A stretch of 64,000 nucleotides of DNA from Mycobacterium sp. SMC-2 (GCF_025263485.1 NZ_CP079863.1:5332001-5396000); one strand, 5' to 3'. Positions 33,036 to 42,024 are shown, numbered from the stretch's first letter. Numbers and translations: made by a program. Notes: generated by a model from the sequence alone, not told the origin.

Positions 33036-34214
33036 TCAGACCGACATGAGCCGGGCGAGGTTGCCACCCATGATCTTGGCCTGGTCGTCCTGGTTGAGAT
33101 GTCCGAGCACGTTCGCGTACTGCGTGGGCTGCGACAGGCCCTCTGGATGCGGGTAGTCCGATCCGAACAGCACCCGATCCACCCCCATGAGGTCGATCAC
33201 GTCGTTGACACCCTCCTCAGGGAATGGGCTGACGTGGATGCGGTTCTTGATCTCCTCCACGGGGTCGCCCAGGAACGTTTCCGGTGCCTTCTTATAAGTG
33301 TCGGCGATGCGTGCCAGCAGCGGCGGCAACCACCTCGCCCCGGTTTCGACGACCGCGACCTTCAGCCCCGGGTTGCGAAACAGGGCGCCGTGGCAGACCC
33401 AGGAAGCCACCGCGTCTTCGATCGGCCGCCACTCGCTGACCATGTAAAAGGAGTTGGTCTGGAACGGCAGCATCTCACGATCCGTGCCATCCCATTCGGC
33501 GTTGTAACGCGAATAGCCGCTGTCAGAGACATGCATGGCGACCAGCACGTCGTGCTCGACGCAGCGCTGCCAGAACGGGTCGAACTCGGGCACCGCGAAC
33601 GAGCGCGGCCCGCCGAAGCCGGGGACCGGTGCCGGACGCACCAGGATCGCCCGCGCACCACGCTTGACCACCCAATCGAGCTCCTCGATCGCCTTCTCGA
33701 CGATCGGCAGGCTGATCACCGGCACGGTGTAGATCCGGTTTTGGTGGTTGAAGCCCCACACGTCGTCCAGCCACTCGTTGAGGGCGTGAACCACCACGTG
33801 GATGAGCTTGGGGTCGTCGCGCATGCGCTCCTCGATCAGGCTCGCAAGCGTCGGGAACATCAGCGAACGGTCCACGCCCAGCTCGTTCATCAGCTCGAGT
33901 CGAGGGCCGGGCTCGCGGAACGCAGGGATCGAGCGCATCGGCTCCCCGAAAATCTCCCGGCGGCTCTTGCCCTCGGGGTTGCCGTGCTTGAAGTACTCCT
34001 CCATCGCCCCTGGCCGGGCGACGACCTCGAAGGTCGGGTTGGGGATGAAGTCGCTGATGTGCCCGCGGACGGCGATCTTGGTCCGACCGTTCACCTGCAC
34101 ATACTGGACCGCGTCCTTATACAGCTTGGGCAGGTACTTGGTCAGCGATTCCTCGGTCTCGTAGAGGTGATTGTCGGCGTCGAACACCGGGTACGGCAGA
34201 GCTTTAAAGGTCAC
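33036..34214 (-). CDS. Amidohydrolase-2 family protein
   Basis: The start is taken at GTG 34214 (392 residues), preceded by GAAAGGG; an upstream TTG/ATG-type extension to 34256 lacks support. The product has the N-terminal metal motif FDADNHLYE, the central AMHVSDSGYSRY (His ligand) and an intact LFGSDYPHPE near the C-terminus. It belongs to the ACMSD-like hydrolase/decarboxylase family. It is the only gene behind the family B promoter-like element at 34593-34624, with a leader of nearly 380 bases. It differs clearly from the two amidohydrolases at 45273 and 52997. Confidence 0.9.
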   Translation of the reverse strand: MTFKALPYPVFDADNHLYETEESLTKYLPKLYKDAVQYVQVNGRTKIAVRGHISDFIPNPTFEVVARPGAMEEYFKHGNPEGKSRREIFGEPMRSIPAFREPGPRLELMNELGVDRSLMFPTLASLIEERMRDDPKLIHVVVHALNEWLDDVWGFNHQNRIYTVPVISLPIVEKAIEELDWVVKRGARAILVRPAPVPGFGGPRSFAVPEFDPFWQRCVEHDVLVAMHVSDSGYSRYNAEWDGTDREMLPFQTNSFYMVSEWRPIEDAVASWVCHGALFRNPGLKVAVVETGARWLPPLLARIADTYKKAPETFLGDPVEEIKNRIHVSPFPEEGVNDVIDLMGVDRVLFGSDYPHPEGLSQPTQYANVLGHLNQDDQAKIMGGNLARLMSV

Positions 34215-34796
34215 GAAAATAGCCCTTTCTATTTGCGAGATCGATCTTGTTGGCACTGCGAGTGACGGCGTAGTTATTGCTGCGCTTTTTTAGTTTTGCA
34301 TGCCGAATATGAGGAATGTCGGCGGCAGTAAAGCCGCACGCGATATTCCTGTGCACATTCCGGGGCATTTAGTTGTTTCCGAGCGGAGGGGTGCTTTCCG
34401 CCTGCCAATTCCGTCAAACGGATAATGATCGCCCGGGGCAGCTATTGGGTGGTGGGTAGGGGATCCTTCCATGACTCGGGGTGGCGGGCCGGCCTCCGTC
34501 CGCGACCGGCGGCCGGGGGTCACCAGGGCGACGCCCTCTTTGCCGTTTGCGTCGCAACCCTGCCAACCGGACGGCCGCCTCTCTCACTCGCTAGCTAACC
34601 CTAGATAGGCGACCTAGTCAACTATTTAATTCGTCGCGCGGTGCAGCACACCCAGCGCGGCCACACCTTGTGATCGCCGCCGTGCGCCCGTGCACCGACG
34701 TGGTTTGTTTTCAGAAGACTCAGCCGCGCACCGGTAATGCCGCTGTTGTCGACGGCTGTGTCGCGGCGGTCTCGTCTGTCCTCCCGCGCACGCGAT
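34215..34796. other. Long non-coding stretch: leader of the amidohydrolase and tail of the CoA-transferase
   Basis: About 580 bases without a convincing gene. The left part (34215-34420) is notably less GC-rich than its surroundings and includes a T-run at 34284-34291. The middle (34440-34590) is GC-rich and holds only weak open frames, such as a 77-codon minus-strand ORF (34290-34523) that I do not accept. A family B element lies at 34593-34624. The last 170 bases follow the CoA-transferase stop on the same strand. The leader could hold an RNA element or remnants of a lost gene. Confidence 0.5.
34593..34624 (-). promoter_or_regulatory. Family B promoter/operator element, site 1
   Basis: On the minus strand the element reads TAGTTGACTAGGT, 11 bases, GGTTAGCT. 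The identical blocks with the same 11-base spacing occur at 37583-37614 and 41993-42024. TAGT-TG-ACTA is an inverted repeat of the GT-N-AC kind bound by GntR-family regulators. TTGACT also matches a -35 box, with TTAGCT 17 bases further. It points toward the amidohydrolase at 33036-34214. Confidence 0.7.
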
Positions 34797-36002
34797 TTAG
34801 GTGACAGCACCCGCCGTTTTGAGCTCGATGATCTTGTCCCAATCGAATCCAAGCTCCTCGAGGATCTGGTCGGTCTGCTCGGCGAAGCTCGGTGCCGGCC
34901 CGGCGTGCGGGGCGGTGACGTCGAACTGGACCGGGTTGGCGACCAGCTCCAGCTCGCCGGCCTGCACGATGTACTCGTTGGCCCGGACCTGCGCGTCCCG
35001 CGCCACCTGCAGGGTGTCCTGCACCGGAGCCCACGGCCCGGACAACGTCGCAAAGCGCGCCGACCATTCCGCGAGGGTGCGTGTCGCGATCGCCTTGCCC
35101 AGCGCCTCGACGGCCTCGGCCGTGTTGGCGGCGATCTGCTCGGCGCTGTCGAAGCGCGGATCGTCGGCCAGTTCTGGCAGGTCGACGTGCCGGCAGACGT
35201 CCGCCCAGAACTTGGCGGGCTGCAGCATCACGAAGGAGATATAGCGATCGTCGGCAGTCGCGTAGACGCCGACCAGCGGATTGTTCGGGGAACCGTGCAC
35301 GCCGGGTTCGGGTGCCAGCAGCCGCTCGCCGAGGTGATTGGTCAACGCCACCGTGTGGCCCATCGCCCACACCCCGCTGCCCAGCAGCGATACGTCCACG
35401 ACGGACGGTTTTCCGGTGCGCTCCCGTTGGTAGAGGGCGGCGACGATCCCACCGGCCAGGTTGGTGCCCGAAATGGTGTCCCCGTAGGCCGGTCCCGGCA
35501 GCGAGATCATGCCCTTCAAGGACGGCGGGGTGATGGTGGCCGCGGCGCCGGCCCGGCACCAGAAGGCGGTCATGTCGTAGCCACCCTTGTCGGCCTCGGC
35601 GCCGCGGGGGCCGAACGCACTGCCGCGCGCATAGATGATGGCGGGGTTGACCGCCCGGATGTCGTCGACGTCGATGCGAAACTTCTTGCGCTGTGCGGGA
35701 AGGAAACTGGTCAGGAAAACGTCCGAGCGGCGGACTAACTCATCGAGTAGCTCCCGCCCCTTCGGGACCGACATGTCCAGGCCCAGACTGCGCTTACCGC
35801 GATTGGCGTTGTCCACGTTGGGATTGGGATCGCCCTTGACCACCAACGTGCCCGTCTGGCGCAATCCGCGCTGCGGGTCGCCCGTGACGGCATGCTCCAC
35901 CTTGATGACGTCGGCCCCCCACTCGGCGAGAACGGCCCCGGCCGACGGGACGAAGCCGTACATCGCGACCTCGAGAACGCGCACTCCCGACAGGGGCGTC
36001 AT
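34797..36002 (-). CDS. CaiB/BaiF family (class III) CoA-transferase, copy 2
   Basis: This 401-residue enzyme is colinear with the protein at 702-1907: same length, the same start (GVRVLEVAMYGFVPSAG), the GPAYGDTISG motif with the presumed catalytic Asp175, and the same C-terminus ELKTAGAVT. The differences are scattered substitutions. The start overlaps the aldehyde dehydrogenase stop by four bases, as in copy 1. It should attach CoA to the acid made by that dehydrogenase. The presence of two conserved copies behind different operators suggests different inducers or related substrates. Confidence 0.9.
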   Translation of the reverse strand: MTPLSGVRVLEVAMYGFVPSAGAVLAEWGADVIKVEHAVTGDPQRGLRQTGTLVVKGDPNPNVDNANRGKRSLGLDMSVPKGRELLDELVRRSDVFLTSFLPAQRKKFRIDVDDIRAVNPAIIYARGSAFGPRGAEADKGGYDMTAFWCRAGAAATITPPSLKGMISLPGPAYGDTISGTNLAGGIVAALYQRERTGKPSVVDVSLLGSGVWAMGHTVALTNHLGERLLAPEPGVHGSPNNPLVGVYATADDRYISFVMLQPAKFWADVCRHVDLPELADDPRFDSAEQIAANTAEAVEALGKAIATRTLAEWSARFATLSGPWAPVQDTLQVARDAQVRANEYIVQAGELELVANPVQFDVTAPHAGPAPSFAEQTDQILEELGFDWDKIIELKTAGAVT

Positions 36003-37513
36003 CCGACCACCGCGGCGAAGGTCTTGCGCTCCAGGAATTCCTCGAGCCCGGCGACGCCCATCTCCCGGCCGATACCGGACTGCTTGTAGCCGCCGAACGG
36101 ACTGTCCGGTGCCGAGTAGTTGCCGCCGTTGATCGATAGTGTGCCGGTGCGGATGCGGCGCCCCACTGCGACGGCGCGGTCATGGCCGCCGATCACCGCA
36201 CCGGACAGACCGAAGATCGAGTTGTTGGCGATACGCACGGCGTCGTCGTCATCGTCGTAGGCAATGACGACCAGAACCGGACCGAACACCTCGTCCTGCG
36301 CGATCTCGCTGTCCGGGTCGACGTTGGTGAGCAGAGTCGGCTCATAGAAGAAGCCCGGGCCCACCTTGTTGCCACCGGTGACCAGCGTGGCGCCGGCGGC
36401 GACGGCGCGCTGCACCATGCCGTCGACTTTGTCGCGCTGACGCTCACTGATCAGAGGTCCCATGTAGGTGCCGGGATCGCCCGGGTCGCCGTAGGCGATC
36501 ATCGCGAAGTTGCCTTTGACCAGCTCGACCAGCTCGTCGTGATGCGCGCGTGGCACCAGCATCCGCGTGGGAAGCGAACAGCCTTGGCCCGCATGGGATG
36601 TGATCATGAAGGCGGCCATCATCGCGGCGGTGGCGAAGTCCGCGTCGTCCAGCACGATCAGCGCCGACTTGCCGCCCAGCTCCAGGAAGACCCGCTTGAC
36701 CGTGTCGCTGGCCGCGGCCATGATGGCGCGACCGGTTGCGGTGGAGCCGGTGAAGGTTACCAGGTCGACGTCGGCGCTGGTGGTCAGCGCCGCCCCGACG
36801 GCGGGATCCTGTGAGCTGAGCACGTTTACCACACCCGGCGGGATGTCGGTGTGCTCGGCGATCACCTCGCCGAGGGCCAGCGTGATCAACGACGTGTCGG
36901 GGGCGCCTTTGAGCACCACGGTGCAGCCGGCGGCCAGCGCCGGGACCAGCTTGGCCAGTGCCAGCTGGTTCGGGTAGTTGTAGGCGATGATCGCCCCGAC
37001 GACCCCCGCGGCCTCTTTCTCTACCCAGCGGAGATTCCGCTGTCCCAGGTATTCGATATCGCCGAGGTCCTCGGTCATCGGGTAGGTCATCAGCAAGTCG
37101 GCGTAGTAGCGCGCGATGCTGATCGGCCCGTCGAGGTGTGGCCCTTCGGTCAGCGAGCGGGTGGCCCCGACTTCGGCGATGGTCAGCTCTCGCAACTCCT
37201 CGCTGTGCTCGAGCAGCGCCTTGTGTAACTGGTCGAGACACCTGATGCGGAACTCGACATCGGTCGACCAGCTGGTGGTGTCGAACGCACGCCGCGCCGC
37301 CGCGATCGCGGCTTGGGCGTCGGTCACCGTCCCGTCGGGCGCATAACCGACGATGCTGCCGTTTGCGGGGTTCAACGACGGAAAACTCTCGCCGCCCTCC
37401 GCGGCGACCAACCGCCCGTCGATCAGCATCCGCCGGTCGACATCCGGCCGGGAACCGCCGCCCGTGCCATGCTCATCGGTTAGCTTCGCGGCAGTCGTGT
37501 CTTGCGCTGGCAT
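35999..37513 (-). CDS. NAD(P)-dependent aldehyde dehydrogenase, copy 2
   Basis: This 504-residue ALDH is the paralogue of 1904-3442. Asn179 (AYNYP), Glu278 (LELGGKS) and Cys312 (GQGCSLPTR) form the catalytic set, and PFGGYKQSG is near the C-terminus. N-terminal MPAQDT is shared with copy 1, while the next 20 residues differ in length, the main divergence. It reads into CoA-transferase copy 2 with a four-base overlap. The divergent ferredoxin-P450-FadE operon shares its 200-base promoter region, which contains a family B element 70 bases upstream of this start. Confidence 0.93.
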   Translation of the reverse strand: MPAQDTTAAKLTDEHGTGGGSRPDVDRRMLIDGRLVAAEGGESFPSLNPANGSIVGYAPDGTVTDAQAAIAAARRAFDTTSWSTDVEFRIRCLDQLHKALLEHSEELRELTIAEVGATRSLTEGPHLDGPISIARYYADLLMTYPMTEDLGDIEYLGQRNLRWVEKEAAGVVGAIIAYNYPNQLALAKLVPALAAGCTVVLKGAPDTSLITLALGEVIAEHTDIPPGVVNVLSSQDPAVGAALTTSADVDLVTFTGSTATGRAIMAAASDTVKRVFLELGGKSALIVLDDADFATAAMMAAFMITSHAGQGCSLPTRMLVPRAHHDELVELVKGNFAMIAYGDPGDPGTYMGPLISERQRDKVDGMVQRAVAAGATLVTGGNKVGPGFFYEPTLLTNVDPDSEIAQDEVFGPVLVVIAYDDDDDAVRIANNSIFGLSGAVIGGHDRAVAVGRRIRTGTLSINGGNYSAPDSPFGGYKQSGIGREMGVAGLEEFLERKTFAAVVG

Positions 37514-37582
37514 CGAGCCTCCCGAGATAAAAAGGGCCTCTCACCCCGCCGAACCTGGTGCGCCCGACAGTAGCACAGAAAA

Positions 37583-37614
37583 TAGTTGACTAGGTCGTCT
37601 ATCTGCGGTTAGCT
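37583..37614 (+). promoter_or_regulatory. Family B promoter/operator element, site 2
   Basis: TAGTTGACTAGGT (37583-37595), 11 bases, GGTTAGCT (37607-37614). It lies between the divergent aldehyde dehydrogenase (37513) and the ferredoxin (37718) and could control both. The plus orientation suggests that the promoter-like part drives the ferredoxin-P450-FadE operon with a leader of about 90 bases. Confidence 0.72.
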
Positions 37615-37717
37615 GATCGCGAAAGCTACTGTTCGGCGCGACGATTGCTGTCGTACATGCCGGGCCAGCGACTCAGGCGCCTTAGGCGAACACCCCGCAG
37701 GGAAGGTGAGAGAAACC

Positions 37718-37966
37718 GTGAAGGTTCGGGTTGACCCGCAACGCTGCCAGGGGCATACGTTGTGCGCCATGATCGCCCCGGAGATGTTCGTCCTCAGCGA
37801 CGTCGACGGCAGTTCCTCGGCCGTCTGCGAGTTGGTCCCGCCCGATCAGGAGGACCTGGTGCGCGAGGCGGCCCAGTCCTGCCCCGAGCAGGCCATCTCG
37901 ATCGAGGAGTCGCAAAACGGTGCGGCCGTCAGCGCCGAGTCCAAGACCACGGAGGTAACCGCGTGA
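37718..37966 (+). CDS. Small 3Fe-4S-type ferredoxin, P450 partner, copy 2
   Basis: The start is taken at GTG 37718 because GGAAGGTGAG lies just upstream and copy 1 begins at the same residue; GTG 37706 would add four residues. The 82-residue product has Cys10 and Cys16 in CQGHTLC and Cys55 in SCPEQAI, identical ligand positions to copy 1, plus an 18-residue polar tail. The stop overlaps the P450 start by four bases (GTGA), a tighter coupling than the 21-base gap in copy 1. Confidence 0.93.
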   Translation: MKVRVDPQRCQGHTLCAMIAPEMFVLSDVDGSSSAVCELVPPDQEDLVREAAQSCPEQAISIEESQNGAAVSAESKTTEVTA

Positions 37967-39318
37967 CCGACGGGATCGTTACCGACAGCGGCAGCAAAGA
38001 ACACAGCTACCACTACGATCGGCACACCCCCGAGTACCGATTCGAGTTCGAGAAGATCACTCGGGAATTGCACGAGAAGTGCCCGGTGGCGTGGTCGGAC
38101 ACCTACGGCGGGCATTGGGTGGCCAGCAGCAGCGAGGCGGTGTTCGAACTGGCCCGCTGCCCCTACATCTCTAACGACCACGACTTCAACAACGAACGCC
38201 GGGGCTACCAGGGCATCACCATCCCGGCCAAGCCGATCCCGATCCGCGCGGGCATCCTGGAAATGGATCCACCCGAGCACCGCGTGTACCGCAGCGTGCT
38301 CAACCCTTATCTGTCCCCGGCGGCGGTCAAGCGCTGGGAGCCCTTCATCGACGAGATCGTGCGCGCTGCCATCGACGAGAAGATCGAGTCCGGGCGCATC
38401 GACTTCGTCGACGATCTGGCCAACGTCGCCCCGGCGGTGATCACCCTCGCCATGATGGGCGTCCCGCTCGACAAGTGGTCCATGTACAGCGAGCCCGCCC
38501 ACGCCCTGGTCTACACCCCCGACGACTCCCCGGAAGCGCCCAAGGTGCTCGAGCAGAACCAACAGATGGCGATCGACCTGATGGCCAATGTCGCCGAGAT
38601 CCGTCAGGCGCCCCGTCCCGGGCTGATCAACGCCCTCATCGAGTTGCGCATCGACGGCGAGCCCGCGCCCGACATCGAGATCCTGGGCATGCTCACGCTG
38701 CTCATCGGCGGCGGGTTCGACACCACGACGGCGTTGACCGCGCACTCGCTGGAGTGGCTGGGCCAAAACCCCGATCAGCGTCAGCGCCTGATCGACGAGC
38801 GCGACACCCTGCTGGACCCGGCCACCGAGGAGTTCTTGCGCTTCTACACCCCCGCCCCCGGCGACGGGCGCACCTTCGCCGAAGACGTCGAGATCAACGG
38901 CATCCGGTTCAGGGAGGGTGAACGGCTCTACATCTCCTGGGCCATGGCCAACCGCGATCCGGCCGTGTTCACCGAGCCCAACAAGATCATCCTCGACCGA
39001 AAAGGCAACCGTCACTTCGGCTTCGGCCTCGGCATCCACCGGTGCATCGGATCCAATCTGGGGCGCACGGTGTTCAAGTCGATGCTCAACGCGGTGCTGG
39101 ACCGCATGCCCGACTACCGCTGCGATCCCGAGGGCACCGTGCACTACGAGACCATCGGCGTCATCCAGGGTATGCGGCACCTGCCTGCCACCTTCACCCC
39201 CGGCCGGCCCCTGGGCCCGCGCCTGGACGAGACCCTGGCCAAGCTCCAAAAGGTCTGCGACGAACAGGAACTGGCCCGACCCATCACCGAACGCAAAGAA
39301 TCCGCGCGGATCGACTAG
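37963..39318 (+). CDS. Cytochrome P450, copy 2
   Basis: The start is GTG 37963, overlapping the ferredoxin stop; the longer open frame from 37762 is an artefact. The 451-residue protein has GGGFDTTTA (249-257), an EEFLR ExxR helix and FGFGLGIHRCIG with Cys361. It is colinear with the P450 at 5603, including WSDTYGGHWV and the C-terminal LQKVCDEQELARPITERKES. The FadE small subunit begins 11 bases after its stop, so ferredoxin, P450 and both FadE subunits form one operon, unlike cluster 1, where the FadE pair is separate. Confidence 0.95.
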   Translation: MTDGIVTDSGSKEHSYHYDRHTPEYRFEFEKITRELHEKCPVAWSDTYGGHWVASSSEAVFELARCPYISNDHDFNNERRGYQGITIPAKPIPIRAGILEMDPPEHRVYRSVLNPYLSPAAVKRWEPFIDEIVRAAIDEKIESGRIDFVDDLANVAPAVITLAMMGVPLDKWSMYSEPAHALVYTPDDSPEAPKVLEQNQQMAIDLMANVAEIRQAPRPGLINALIELRIDGEPAPDIEILGMLTLLIGGGFDTTTALTAHSLEWLGQNPDQRQRLIDERDTLLDPATEEFLRFYTPAPGDGRTFAEDVEINGIRFREGERLYISWAMANRDPAVFTEPNKIILDRKGNRHFGFGLGIHRCIGSNLGRTVFKSMLNAVLDRMPDYRCDPEGTVHYETIGVIQGMRHLPATFTPGRPLGPRLDETLAKLQKVCDEQELARPITERKESARID

Positions 39319-39329
39319 AGCGCAACGGG

Positions 39330-40328
39330 ATGCTACTGGAGTTCGATGCCGACCAGCGGCTGTGGCGGGACACCGTGCGCGATGCGGTGGCCAAGCAGTG
39401 CCCTCCGAGCCTGGTGCGCGCCGTCGCCGAACAGGGCCTCGATCCGATGCCGCTCTGGAAGGTCTACGTCGAAGCCGGGTGGACGGAGTTGACCGACCCG
39501 GCCAACGCGGTCGAGCTCGCCATCGTGCTAGAGGAACTCGGCCGCGCGACGGACCCCACTCCGTATCTGGCCACGATGACCCAGTTCGCCCCGCTGGTCG
39601 GCGACCGGCACGACCCGCAGCAGCCGGGCGCGGCCGTCTATGACGGGGTGACGGCCCATCGTGACGCCGACGGCTGGGTGCTCCATGGAACGGGGCGGCA
39701 CGTTCTCGACGGTGATCGGGTGCAGCAGCTGGCGGTCGTGACCGCCGCCGGTGTGTTCGTGATCGCCGCCGAAAGAGTCGTCACCAGAAGGAATTCCGCC
39801 TTCGATCCCGTGTTGCACGTGGCTGACGTGACGTTTGCGGGCGTGCGCGTGTCCGATGCCGATCGGCTGCCCAGCGACCCCGCGAGCTGCCATGACCTCG
39901 CGCTGACCGGCATGGCGATGACAATGGTCGGGGCGTGCCAGCGTGTGCTGGACCTAGCGCTGTTGCATGTCCGGGATCGTCGTCAGTTCGGCGTGCCGAT
40001 CGGTTCATTCCAAGCCGTCCAGCACAAGATGGCCGACATGCACGTGGCCATCGAGCGGGCCCGTGTGCTTTCCTACTTTGCCGCGCTGACGATCTCCGCC
40101 GACGACCCCCGGCAACGATTGGCAGCGGCGATGGCCAAGGCGTCCGCCGGCGAATGCCAATCCCTGGTTTTCCGTCACGGCCTGCAGTCGTTCGGCGCAA
40201 TGGGTTTCACTTGGGAGAACGACCTGCAGTTCGCGCTCAAGCGGGCCAAGGCCGGCGAGTTGATGCTCGGCGGGGCGGCCGAGCATCGGGCCATGATTGC
40301 CGAGGAGTGGCATGCAGCTCACGTTTGA
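39330..40328 (+). CDS. Acyl-CoA dehydrogenase, small subunit of a FadE pair, copy 2
   Basis: The start is ATG 39330 (332 residues, the same length as copy 1); the longer frame from 39042 lies inside the P450 gene. It carries RRQFGVPIGSFQAVQHKMAD and GAMGFTWENDLQFALKRAK, with the presumed catalytic Glu296. It overlaps the large-subunit gene by 17 bases, exactly as in copy 1. The subunit pair is inferred to form a ChsE-like heterotetramer. Confidence 0.9.
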   Translation: MLLEFDADQRLWRDTVRDAVAKQCPPSLVRAVAEQGLDPMPLWKVYVEAGWTELTDPANAVELAIVLEELGRATDPTPYLATMTQFAPLVGDRHDPQQPGAAVYDGVTAHRDADGWVLHGTGRHVLDGDRVQQLAVVTAAGVFVIAAERVVTRRNSAFDPVLHVADVTFAGVRVSDADRLPSDPASCHDLALTGMAMTMVGACQRVLDLALLHVRDRRQFGVPIGSFQAVQHKMADMHVAIERARVLSYFAALTISADDPRQRLAAAMAKASAGECQSLVFRHGLQSFGAMGFTWENDLQFALKRAKAGELMLGGAAEHRAMIAEEWHAAHV

Positions 40329-41487
40329 CGCCGACGTCGAGGCATTCCGCGCCGAGTTCGCAACCTTTCTCGACGAGCACCTGCCCACCGAGTCCGAGAC
40401 GCAGGAGCGACCGCGGTCGGTTTCGCACATGCCGTCGTGGGCGCGTCGCTGGCAGCGGCTGTTGTTCGACAACGGCTGGCTGCTGCCCGGCCAGCCGCCC
40501 GAGTTCGGCGGACGGAACGCGACCATCCTGCAGCAATTCGTGTACCTCGAGGAGCTGTCGCGCCGACGGGTCTACCACAGCCACAACCCGCAGGGTGTGG
40601 ATATCGTTGCGGCGTCGCTGCTTTCGTTCGGCACCGATGAACAGAAGCACCGCTGGGCGGTGCCGATTCTGCGGGCGGAAATCACCGCCTCCCTGGGGAT
40701 GAGCGAACCCAGCGCCGGCTCCGACCTCGCGTCGCTACGAACCCGCGCGGTGCGCGACGGCGACCACTTCGTGGTCAATGGCCAGAAGGTGTGGACCTCG
40801 GGCGCCCACGACGCCGATGTGTTACTGACGTTCGTGCGAACCGATCCCGATGCCCCAAAGCACAAGGGCATCAGCGCATTGGTGATCCCGACCGATACCC
40901 CGGGCGTCGTGCGGCGGCCATTCCCGCACATCTGCGCCATGGACGATCTGGATTTCAACGAGGTGTTCTTCACCGACGTGCGGGTCCCCGCCGAGAACCT
41001 AGTCGGTGGGCTCAACGAGGGCTGGCGAGTGGCCAACGGATCACTTGGACACGAACGCACGATGATGTGGCTGGCACAGGCCGAACGATTGGAAAACGTC
41101 ATCGCCGACTTCCGCCCGACCACCGCGCTCGAGCGCGACCAGCACGCCACGTTGTTGATGGACCATCAGGCGCTGCGGCTGCTGGGTTCGGCGGCGCTGG
41201 CGCGCGCCGCGCGCGGTGAACAGGACACACCCGCGCTATCGGTGCTCAAACTGCTCGGCTCGGAAGCCGAAACGCGGGCGACAGAGCATGCCCTGGCATC
41301 CGCCGGCGTCGACGGGCTGATCCATCCCGGGACCTCGGGCCCCTACGCGCACATGAATCCCGATAATTATTTCGCCAGCTGGTTCGACCGGCACGCGCGC
41401 AGCTTCTCGGCCACCATTGCCGGCGGCACCTCGGACATCCAGCGCAACATCATCGCCCAACGCGTGCTGGGTCTGCCGCAACGTTAG
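40312..41487 (+). CDS. Acyl-CoA dehydrogenase, large subunit of a FadE pair, copy 2
   Basis: The start is ATG 40312 (391 residues), inside the tail of the small-subunit gene; the same position in copy 1 is a GTG. It has LGMSEPSAGSDLASLRTRA and, at the C-terminus, IAGGTSDIQRNIIAQRVLG, again with AGGT where other ACADs have EGT. It aligns end to end with the protein at 9021-10196. It ends the ferredoxin-P450-FadE operon and converges with the NTF2-like gene six bases further. Confidence 0.9.
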   Translation: MQLTFDADVEAFRAEFATFLDEHLPTESETQERPRSVSHMPSWARRWQRLLFDNGWLLPGQPPEFGGRNATILQQFVYLEELSRRRVYHSHNPQGVDIVAASLLSFGTDEQKHRWAVPILRAEITASLGMSEPSAGSDLASLRTRAVRDGDHFVVNGQKVWTSGAHDADVLLTFVRTDPDAPKHKGISALVIPTDTPGVVRRPFPHICAMDDLDFNEVFFTDVRVPAENLVGGLNEGWRVANGSLGHERTMMWLAQAERLENVIADFRPTTALERDQHATLLMDHQALRLLGSAALARAARGEQDTPALSVLKLLGSEAETRATEHALASAGVDGLIHPGTSGPYAHMNPDNYFASWFDRHARSFSATIAGGTSDIQRNIIAQRVLGLPQR

Positions 41488-41493
41488 GTTCGT

Positions 41494-41928
41494 CTACTCC
41501 CCGCCGGGCGCCGCGAGGGCGGTCAACTCGATCGGGTTGAAGTACTCCTTGTGCAGGGTGATCTTGTCGTCGGCGAAGCGAAACACGCCGACGTAGGAGT
41601 TCCGGTATTCCCCTCGCTGCCCTCGCGGGCCCTTTAGTGGGCAGACGCTGTGGTACTCGGCGACGAGCGCATCGGAATCGCTGACGTCGTACCACTCGTC
41701 GATCGTGAAGTCCATGCGCACGAATGCCTCCTGCATCACACCGCGCATCTGGTCGAGGATTGCCCCCTTGCCCACCAACGGGGGCACCGCTTCCACGGAC
41801 GGTGCGAACGGCACCATCATCACCGCATCGTCGGCCAGGTGCTGCCCGGCAGCGTCGAAATCGAGCGAACCGATCTTGCTCAGGTAGTCGGTCACAATGT
41901 CGACCTTGCGTCGAAACGTCATCGGCAT
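41494..41928 (-). CDS. SnoaL/NTF2-like protein (limonene-epoxide-hydrolase or ketosteroid-isomerase fold)
   Basis: This 144-residue protein has the cone-shaped NTF2-like layout: an N-terminal helix (VDIVTDYLSKIGSLDFDAAGQHLADDAVM), a PLVGKGAILDQMRGVM segment and C-terminal strands (VGVFRFADDKITLHKEYFNP). Such proteins act as epoxide hydrolases, isomerases or cyclases on terpenoid and polyketide substrates, often with Asp/Arg/Asp or Tyr/Asp pairs; I cannot fix the active residues. It starts at ATG 41928, diverging from the DUF35 gene, with a family B element between them. No counterpart is seen in cluster 1. Confidence 0.75.
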   Translation of the reverse strand: MPMTFRRKVDIVTDYLSKIGSLDFDAAGQHLADDAVMMVPFAPSVEAVPPLVGKGAILDQMRGVMQEAFVRMDFTIDEWYDVSDSDALVAEYHSVCPLKGPRGQRGEYRNSYVGVFRFADDKITLHKEYFNPIELTALAAPGGE

Positions 41929-41992
41929 GTCGGTCGCCTTCCACGGTGCGTTGTTGGTCGGTGCTGCGTCGGGACTTACTGAGACAGCAATA

Positions 41993-42024
41993 TAGTTGAC
42001 TAGGTAGGATGTCTACGGTTAGCT
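41993..42024 (+). promoter_or_regulatory. Family B promoter/operator element, site 3
   Basis: TAGTTGACTAGGT (41993-42005), 11 bases, GGTTAGCT (42017-42024). It lies 36 bases before the DUF35 gene at 42060 and 65 bases upstream of the NTF2-like gene on the other strand. The operon downstream includes the tandem GntR regulator, so this is the likely autoregulatory site. Confidence 0.72.

Noticed and set aside
34290..34523. 77-codon minus-strand ORF in the long leader
   Set aside because: No ribosome binding site and no similarity to known proteins; more likely chance.
37846..39249. 467-codon minus-strand ORF
   Set aside because: Antisense to the P450 with a composition typical of GC-rich shadows; its product lacks any family motif.
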